A DNA stretch of 64,000 nucleotides. Source: Microvirga antarctica (GTDB taxonomy: Bacteria; Pseudomonadota; Alphaproteobacteria; Rhizobiales; Beijerinckiaceae). The first letter of the stretch is position 1, and every line of letters starts with the position of its first letter. Below the pieces are notes generated by a model. It was not told the DNA's origin. It did not search any database and saw only the letters and a program-made list of their open reading frames with translations. The stretch covers positions 558,001-622,000 of the forward strand of contig NZ_JAGEMM010000001.1 in assembly GCF_017921815.1 (NCBI RefSeq), written 5' to 3'. The translations under genes were made by a program, and so were the position numbers. Shown in pieces: positions 56,478-64,000 of the stretch.

Positions 56478-56722
56478 ACGCCCTTGAAATCGTCCGGATC
56501 GACCGGACGGCCTTTGCGCAGGATGGTGAGGCGGCCCTCCTTCATCAGTCGCACCGCAACGGCCCGGACCGGCTGCATCAGCGGACCCCACCCGTCCGGC
56601 TTGTCGCCCCCGATGGCGCGCGCGACGTCGGTCGGGCCGACCGTCCTGCCCGGGCCTTTGGCAGCCACCATAGCCAGCATCGCGGTCTCGATCGGATCAG
56701 TCTCTGGATGGTCTGTCATCAT
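56441..56722 (-). CDS. DUF3253 protein
   Basis: 93 residues, a compact winged-helix-like small protein: GPGRTVGPTDVARAIGGDKP, VRAVAVRLMKEGRLTI and LRKGRPVDPDDFKGVYRL are typical of DUF3253. Function unknown, possibly nucleic-acid binding. It overlaps the upstream DUF599 gene (26 bp) and the convergent YdcF gene. Confidence 0.75.
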   Translation of the reverse strand: MMTDHPETDPIETAMLAMVAAKGPGRTVGPTDVARAIGGDKPDGWGPLMQPVRAVAVRLMKEGRLTILRKGRPVDPDDFKGVYRLTVPMDGGS

Positions 56723-57401
56723 TCCTCATCACGGCCGCCCGCGCCCCTGAGACGAACTGGCGACGCCACATCACATACAACACGCCCGCCGTCGAAAGAA
56801 TGAACAGATACGGGCTCAGGAACCATCCGAGATAGGCGAGCGAGAAGAAGAAGGCGCGCTGGCCGCGATTGAAATGCTTGCCGGCCACCACGTTCATCTC
56901 GGCCGCCTGACGGGCGATCCGCAACGCTTCCTCCCGGTTGTCGTGGCGCAGAACCGGAACCGCTCCCACGACAATCGCCATGTAGTTGAACAGCCGGTAG
57001 GACCAGGCGAACTTGAAGAAGGCGTAGACGAAGATCACCGCCAGCCCGATCACCTTGATCTCCCACATGAGCGCGGTGGTCTCGCGACCGAACGGAAAGT
57101 CGGCGAAGACCGGCAACAGCGCATCCGAGGATCGCAGCAGCGCGAGCACGCCGCCGATGGCGATGAGCGAGGTCGAGGCGAAGAAAGCGGTCCCGTTCAT
57201 GAGGGCAGACATGATCGTGGTGTCGACAATCCGGTTTTCCCGGTCGACCAGCTGCTCCATCCACCGGAAGCGATAGTCGTTCATCAGCGTGTTGAGGCTG
57301 GTCTCGCCCGCATGCGTCAGCTCGACGGCAGCATAATAACCGAGCCAGGCGACGAGGAAGAAGAGGACGGCCGCCAGATCGACGTAGTTGAAGCCGAGCA
57401 T
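56697..57401 (-). CDS. DUF599 membrane protein
   Basis: 234 residues with about four hydrophobic segments (LAAVLFFLVAWLGYYAAVEL, an internal pair, and GWFLSPYLFILSTAGVLY) and the conserved YRFRWMEQLVDRENRIVD loop. Integral inner-membrane protein of unknown role. Its 3' end overlaps the DUF3253 start, so both are probably cotranscribed. Confidence 0.82.
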   Translation of the reverse strand: MLGFNYVDLAAVLFFLVAWLGYYAAVELTHAGETSLNTLMNDYRFRWMEQLVDRENRIVDTTIMSALMNGTAFFASTSLIAIGGVLALLRSSDALLPVFADFPFGRETTALMWEIKVIGLAVIFVYAFFKFAWSYRLFNYMAIVVGAVPVLRHDNREEALRIARQAAEMNVVAGKHFNRGQRAFFFSLAYLGWFLSPYLFILSTAGVLYVMWRRQFVSGARAAVMRNDDRPSRD

Positions 57402-57470
57402 TCCAGCCTCCGGTTGACTTGGCGGCCATCATGACCAGTTTTGAGGGGGCCTCAAAGCGGAGAACACCGG

Positions 57471-57872
57471 ATGCCACAGACGATCACCCGCGGCTACAAG
57501 GCGATGCTCGACGAGGCCCTGGCAAAGGTCGAGTCGCTGCCGGCCTCCGCCGCCATCACCATGCTGGAACGGGACGACGTGCAACTCGTCGACCTGCGCG
57601 ATCCGCGGGAACTCGAGCGAGAGGGACGCGTGCCCGGAGCCTTTCATTGCCCCAGGGGGATGCTGGAATTCTGGATCGATCCGGACAGCCCCTACCACAA
57701 GCAGGCTTTCGCGGCCGACAAGACCTTCGTGTTCTTCTGCGCGGCGGGCTGGCGCTCGGCGCTCTCGGCCGCGACCGCACAGGAGATGGGCCTTCGCCCC
57801 GTGGCCCATATCGACGGCGGCTTTGCGGCCTGGAAGGCCGCAGGCGGGGCGATCGAGGGCAGCGGAACCTAG
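57471..57872 (+). CDS. Rhodanese-like domain protein
   Basis: 133 residues. [19 protein letters not shown] and the active-site loop [13 protein letters not shown] with nucleophile cysteine are present, then [14 protein letters not shown]. Likely thiosulfate or persulfide sulfurtransferase. ATG 57471 with GGAGA 7 nt upstream. 3' end overlaps acylphosphatase by 4 bp. Confidence 0.88.
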   Translation: MPQTITRGYKAMLDEALAKVESLPASAAITMLERDDVQLVDLRDPRELEREGRVPGAFHCPRGMLEFWIDPDSPYHKQAFAADKTFVFFCAAGWRSALSAATAQEMGLRPVAHIDGGFAAWKAAGGAIEGSGT

Positions 57873-58153
57873 ATCGTCGGCAGCACCTCGAACCGGTCGG
57901 AGACCATCACCCGGCCCTCATCCGCCAGATGCTCGATATGCGCGACACTAGCCCCGCGCGGCCCCGATTCGCAGGCCTTCAGCATGGCCGCGACCTGTTC
58001 GACCGGGCCGGAGAGAACCGTCTCGACCGTGCCGTCCCGGCGGTTGCGCACCCATCCCGAAAGGCCGTGCAACTCGGCCTGATGATGGGTCCATGCGCGG
58101 AACCCGACGCCCTGGACGCGGCCGTGGACGATGACGTGGGCGGTCCGGTTCAT
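57869..58153 (-). CDS. acyP: Acylphosphatase
   Basis: 94 residues, the compact acylphosphatase fold: [17 protein letters not shown] has the phosphate-binding arginine, [17 protein letters not shown] has the conserved asparagine. Hydrolyses acyl phosphates. Converges with the rhodanese gene. Confidence 0.92.
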   Translation of the reverse strand: MNRTAHVIVHGRVQGVGFRAWTHHQAELHGLSGWVRNRRDGTVETVLSGPVEQVAAMLKACESGPRGASVAHIEHLADEGRVMVSDRFEVLPTI

Positions 58154-58256
58154 CGGCCGGCCAGGCGTCTTGCAATCAGCGATCGCGTCATTCTCGTCCT
58201 TTCCCGATGCGTGGGTTCAACGTGTGCCACCCGCGAAGGTTCGCCGGCGGAACCGG

Positions 58257-58760
58257 TTACGACCGCCGAAGCGTGCTCGTTGGCGCGCCAAAGAGCGGCC
58301 GGACAGCAGGCCGCGGCAGGGCGCGCGCAGCCGCGTCGGCGCTCGGATTCCAGGAATTGAGCTCGGCCATGTAGAGCGCGGGGAAGTCGAGCCCGGCAGC
58401 AGCCGCGACGATCGCCTCCATATAGCCCGGCCTCGGGGTGCCTGGCCTGGCGTCGCGGCCGATATACACCAGGGCGCGGCGGGGTCCCCGGTCGGTTACG
58501 ATCGGCTGCACCACCTTGGTGTAGAGACCGGTCGACAGGCTTTCATAGCGGTCAAGGGCGGGCAGGTCGGAAAAGGCCAGATCCCAGACCAGGCCCCAGG
58601 TGGTGCTGCTGGGCTCGCGCATGACGGACGCATAGCCTTCGGAGAAGATCAGGAAGCGGTGGCGCATCAGCCGTGCCGGTCCCACCACTTTGGAGCGCGG
58701 ACAGCGGACCGCCATGGCCGCCTCATCCATGTTCGACCCATAGGCGAAGTACAGCGGCAT
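58257..58760 (-). CDS. Gamma-glutamylcyclotransferase-like protein
   Basis: 167 residues. The N-terminal YFAYGSNMDEAAMAVRCP is diagnostic of the GGCT/BtrG fold; the acidic catalytic residue is probably the E in DRYESLSTG. Its ATG lies 2 nt after the pccA stop, so it is cotranscribed with pccA. Substrate may be gamma-glutamyl dipeptides; a specific role in propionate metabolism is not known. Confidence 0.87.
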   Translation of the reverse strand: MPLYFAYGSNMDEAAMAVRCPRSKVVGPARLMRHRFLIFSEGYASVMREPSSTTWGLVWDLAFSDLPALDRYESLSTGLYTKVVQPIVTDRGPRRALVYIGRDARPGTPRPGYMEAIVAAAAGLDFPALYMAELNSWNPSADAAARALPRPAVRPLFGAPTSTLRRS

Positions 58761-58762
58761 GC

Positions 58763-60763
<2,001 letters not shown>

Positions 60764-60853
60764 AGGCCCTCGGACGCGACTAGCCGGACAATGAATGTCC
60801 CCTCCGTTACTAGAGATCCGCGCATTCGCAAAGGGGAACCGGGGAGCGTGACC

Positions 60854-61264
60854 TCAGGCGGCGAGTTTTTGGCGGGCATGGCGCCGCGCCCGCATGATGA
60901 AATCGAGAATCGCGATATCCACCTGCTCGGCCTTGTCGAGAATGGCGTAGGCAATGGCGGAGGCTGTTTCCGTGGGGCCGCCGAGATCGAGCGCCGATGT
61001 GAGCCAGAGGGCATCGTCGGCGGTGACGATGCCGGAGGGCTGGGCCCGTCGCAGGACGAATCCGACGATCAGGTTGGTGTAGAGCCGCGCCCATCCCTCA
61101 TCGGCGGTCGCCGCGCGGTCCATGGCCATCAGGGCTTCGGCTTCGTGACGGTTGAGCAGCCCGCCCTCGAGCACATGGCACTCCAGGAGTCTGACATCCG
61201 CGGCGGAGATCACCTTCCGCTCGGTGATGCGTCCCACGAAGTACTGAAGTTTCTGCCGTACCAT
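60854..61264 (-). CDS. 136-residue helical protein of unknown function
   Basis: Mostly helical (MVRQKLQYFVGRITERKVIS, then CHVLEGGLLNRHEAEALMAM and ASAIAYAILDKAEQVDIAI). It starts at ATG 61264, 90 nt upstream of pccA on the same strand. No signal peptide, membrane segment or recognised domain. Confidence 0.65.
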   Translation of the reverse strand: MVRQKLQYFVGRITERKVISAADVRLLECHVLEGGLLNRHEAEALMAMDRAATADEGWARLYTNLIVGFVLRRAQPSGIVTADDALWLTSALDLGGPTETASAIAYAILDKAEQVDIAILDFIMRARRHARQKLAA

Positions 61265-61591
61265 CTCTCGTCGCCCTCGATCTCGGGTTCAGGTCATCGC
61301 CTGCTTGATGAGACTGTCGCACGGCCGGGCGCGGAACCGGTTAACGCCGGATCCTGAATCGTCGTTGAGGTTAAGCGAACCTGAGTCTCTTTGGTTTCGG
61401 CTTCCTTTCCGTTTCGGAAAGCGTCGTGGAGTTGCTTGCATTTCTGCCAGCAAGGCCTTGCCGGTCTTACTGTTTCGCCGGGCGGGGCCATCTGCCAAGA
61501 ACGAGCTCGACAGACCTGCTCCGGTCCTTCGGCGCCTCCAATGGCCGGACCGAAGAACGACCACCGCACCATTTTGAAGGGTTGACCCGCC
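61265..61591. other. Intergenic region of about 330 bp
   Basis: Divergent gap between the unknown gene and the hydrolase gene. It has a perfect 7-bp inverted repeat with 3-nt loop (61405-61411 with 61415-61421) that could be an operator or attenuator. No coding sequence supported. Confidence 0.3.
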
Positions 61592-62209
61592 ATGACGTCC
61601 CTGTCCTTCACCCACCGCTACGAGGCCGCGTTAACCGAAGGCCTTCCGCCGCTTCTGCTGCTCCACGGGACGGGCGGCAACGAGGACGACCTGTTGCCGC
61701 TCGGCCGCGCCATCTCGCCCGGTTCGGCGCTGCTGTCGCCGCGCGGAAAGGTGCTCGAGAACGGCATGCCGCGCTTCTTCCGCCGTCTGGCCGAAGGCGT
61801 CTTCGACGAAGACGAGGTGAGGATGCGGGCGCTGGAGCTCGCCGATTTCGTCGTCGAGGCACGTGAGGCTTATGGCTTGGGCGAACTCACCGCTGTGGGA
61901 TTTTCGAACGGGGCGAATATCGCCGCCGCGATGCTGCTGCTGCGCCCGGAATCCCTCGCCGGCGGCGCCCTGCTGCGGGCGATGGTGACGCTGAAGAACG
62001 CGCCGATTCCGGACCTCACCGGCAAGCGCATCCTTCTCCTGTCAGGGGCATCGGATCCCATCATCACGCCGGACAACGCGGCTCAATTGGCCGCCTCCTT
62101 GCGCGACGCGAAGGCCGATGTGGTGGCCCATACCCTGCCCACGGGACACGGGCTGACACAGCAGGACGTCACGCTCACCCATCAGTGGATGTTGAACAAG
62201 CGGACGTAA
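61592..62209 (+). CDS. Alpha/beta hydrolase (phospholipase/carboxylesterase family)
   Basis: 205 residues. LLLLHGTGGNEDDLLPLGRA, the nucleophile elbow AVGFSNGANIAAAMLL, the aspartate in LSGASDPIITPDNA and the histidine in LPTGHGL form a complete catalytic triad. Similar to YpfH/carboxylesterase-type enzymes. Lies between the two pcc genes on the opposite strand. Substrate unknown. Confidence 0.88.
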   Translation: MTSLSFTHRYEAALTEGLPPLLLLHGTGGNEDDLLPLGRAISPGSALLSPRGKVLENGMPRFFRRLAEGVFDEDEVRMRALELADFVVEAREAYGLGELTAVGFSNGANIAAAMLLLRPESLAGGALLRAMVTLKNAPIPDLTGKRILLLSGASDPIITPDNAAQLAASLRDAKADVVAHTLPTGHGLTQQDVTLTHQWMLNKRT

Positions 62210-62219
62210 CCGATGCTCC

Positions 62220-63752
62220 CTAAAGGGGAATGTTGTCGTGCTTCTTCCACGGCCGCTCGACCTCCTTGGTCCGCAGCATGGCGAGCGCCCGGGCGATCCG
62301 GCGGCGGGTAGAATGGGGCATGATCACCTCGTCGATGTAGCCCCGCTCGGCCGCCACGAACGGGGACATGAAACGGTCCTCGTATTCCTTGGTGCGGGCC
62401 GCGATCTTGTCCGCATCGCCGATATCGGCGCGGAAGATGATCTCGACCGCGCCCTTTGCGCCCATCACGGCGATCTGGGCCGTGGGCCAGGCGTAATTGA
62501 CGTCACCGCCCACATGCTTGGACGCCATCACGTCATAGGCGCCGCCGAAGGCCTTGCGGGTGATGATCGTCACGAGCGGAACGGTGGCCTCCGCATAGGC
62601 GAAGAGCAGCTTGGCCCCGTGCTTGATCAGGCCACCGTATTCCTGCGCTGTTCCGGGCAGAAAGCCCGGCACGTCCTCGAAGGTGACAATCGGGATGTTG
62701 AAGGCGTCGCAGAAGCGGATGAAGCGCGCGGCCTTGCGGGAGGCATCGGAGTCGAGCACACCCGCCAGCACCATGGGCTGGTTGGCGACGATGCCGACCG
62801 TGCGCCCTTCGACCCGGCAAAAACCGGTGATGATGTTGCGGGCAAAAGCTTCCTGGATCTCGAAGAAGTCGCCCTCGTCGACGATCTTGAGGATGAGCTC
62901 CTTCATGTCGTAGGGCTTGTTGGGATTGTCAGGCACGAGCGTATCGAGGCTCGCGTCGACGCGGCCGGGATCGTCGAAGCTCGGGAGCTCCGGCACGCCC
63001 TCGAGGTTGTTCGCCGGCAGGAAATCGATCAGCCGCCGGACCTGGAGCAGCGCCTCCACGTCATTGTCAAAGGCGCCGTCGGCGACCGATGATTTCGTGG
63101 TATGCACCCGCGCGCCGCCAAGTTCCTCCGACGTCACCGTCTCGTTGGTGACGGTGCGCACGACCTCCGGACCGGTCACGAACATGTAGGACCGGTCACG
63201 CACCATGAAGATGAAATCGGTCATGGCGGGCGAGTACACGTCGCCGCCGGCGCAGGGTCCCATGATCACCGAAATCTGCGGAATGACGCCTGAGGCGATC
63301 ACGTTGCGCTTGAACACTTCGCCGTAACCGCCGAGCGCCGCAACACCTTCCTGGATCCGCGCTCCGCCGGCATCGAACAGGCCGACGATCGGCGCACGCA
63401 TCCGCAGGGCCATGTCCTGGATCTTCATGATCTTGTTGGCATGGGCTTCGGAGAGCGAGCCGCCGAACACGGTGAAGTCCTTGGCGAAAACGAAGACCGT
63501 GCGGCCGTTGACCGTGCCCCAGCCGGTGACCACGCCGTCGCCGGGGATCTTCGACTTCTCCATGCCGAAATCGGTCGAGCGGTGCTCGACGAACATGTCG
63601 AACTCCTCGAACGACCCATGGTCGAGCAGCAATTCGATGCGTTCGCGGGCCGTCAGCTTCCCACGCCCGTGCTGGGCCGCGATGCGCGCCTCACCGCCGC
63701 CGAGGCGTGCCTCTGCGCGCCTGTCTTCGAGCCGTTCGAGCATGTCTTTCAT
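62220..63752 (-). CDS. pccB: Propionyl-CoA carboxylase, beta subunit
   Basis: 510-residue carboxyltransferase. [40 protein letters not shown] and [20 protein letters not shown] are PccB-like. It is separated from pccA by an unknown gene and a divergent hydrolase, so the two subunits probably use separate promoters. Confidence 0.94.
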   Translation of the reverse strand: MKDMLERLEDRRAEARLGGGEARIAAQHGRGKLTARERIELLLDHGSFEEFDMFVEHRSTDFGMEKSKIPGDGVVTGWGTVNGRTVFVFAKDFTVFGGSLSEAHANKIMKIQDMALRMRAPIVGLFDAGGARIQEGVAALGGYGEVFKRNVIASGVIPQISVIMGPCAGGDVYSPAMTDFIFMVRDRSYMFVTGPEVVRTVTNETVTSEELGGARVHTTKSSVADGAFDNDVEALLQVRRLIDFLPANNLEGVPELPSFDDPGRVDASLDTLVPDNPNKPYDMKELILKIVDEGDFFEIQEAFARNIITGFCRVEGRTVGIVANQPMVLAGVLDSDASRKAARFIRFCDAFNIPIVTFEDVPGFLPGTAQEYGGLIKHGAKLLFAYAEATVPLVTIITRKAFGGAYDVMASKHVGGDVNYAWPTAQIAVMGAKGAVEIIFRADIGDADKIAARTKEYEDRFMSPFVAAERGYIDEVIMPHSTRRRIARALAMLRTKEVERPWKKHDNIPL

Positions 63753-63904
63753 GGGATGAACTCTTGAACACCGGATAAGCCTCGCTCCGCCTTACCACAG
63801 CCCTGCTCATTCAAACATCCCGGCGTGATGTGTCGCATCGCACTTCCCACACCGAGCGACTCCCGATAAGAAAGCTTCGCTATAACACTTCACAAGAGAC
63901 AAAC

Positions 63905-64000
63905 ATGCAATTTTATCAGGGGGCGGCACTGGCTGCCGCAATGTTCTCGCTTGCTCTCGCAAGCTGCGCCAGCCGCTCGGACGAGGTCGCGGCCACCTAC
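63905..64000 (+). CDS. Lipoprotein, 3' end cut by the window
   Basis: ATG 63905 opens a signal peptide with lipobox LALASC; 32 residues are visible (ending SRSDEVAATY). It continues beyond the window. Function cannot be judged from this fragment. Confidence 0.55.
   Translation, partial: MQFYQGAALAAAMFSLALASCASRSDEVAATY

Overview
The window is high-GC chromosomal DNA, most likely from an alphaproteobacterium of the order Hyphomicrobiales. It carries an ExoR homologue (42903-43715), the aerobic (cob-type) cobalamin pathway with CobF/CobG/CobN, the CbtAB cobalt uptake pair and alphaproteobacterial MccB/PccAB enzymes. Genes are dense, with many 4-nt ATGA/GTGA overlaps. I see no insertion sequence, integrase, prophage, CRISPR array or rRNA.

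Region 1 (1-12.2 kb) is catabolic. A truncated acyl-CoA ligase, a thiolase-fold protein without the usual nucleophile, a DUF35 Zn-ribbon/OB protein fused to a degenerate SDR, and a cyclase-family hydrolase form one tight operon. Facing it are an aminotransferase, an amino-acid ABC binding protein and permease (no ATPase), a MarR regulator and an indolepyruvate ferredoxin oxidoreductase pair (iorA, iorB). Together these suggest uptake and degradation of aromatic amino acids or aryl acids through aryl-CoA esters.

Region 2 (12.2-19.5 kb) holds a UvrD-family helicase, several small unknown proteins (two below 60 residues), thioredoxin 2 and a DUF882/M15-like secreted peptidase.

Region 3 (19.5-36.1 kb) is a nearly continuous cobalamin cluster: cobF-cobO on the minus strand; a B12 riboswitch, then DUF1636, cobW, cobN, cobG, cobH, cobI, cobJ, cobL, cobE, cobM, a 39-residue coupled microORF, cobA and cobB on the plus strand; cobK embedded antisense between cobJ and cobL; and a second B12 riboswitch driving cbtB-cbtA. 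The products cover uroporphyrinogen III to hydrogenobyrinic acid a,c-diamide, part of cobalt insertion (CobN), cobalt uptake and adenosylation. CobS/CobT and the lower-ligand and amidation steps are not here.

Region 4 (36.1-43.7 kb) holds oxidoreductases (LLM flavoprotein, aldo/keto reductase, a frameshifted Old Yellow Enzyme), an aquaporin followed by a DHFR-fold protein, exonuclease III and exoR, whose start overlaps the end of ilvD.

Region 5 (43.7-64 kb) holds ilvD, a seven-repeat RTX-type secreted protein preceded by about 550 bp without genes, mccB, lipB, tRNA-Leu(GAG), mgtE, a GH25 lipoprotein, isovaleryl-CoA dehydrogenase, an RraA-like protein, a YdcF protein, several small housekeeping proteins, pccA and pccB. 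Leucine (ivd, mccB) and propionyl-CoA (pccAB) breakdown are the metabolic themes.
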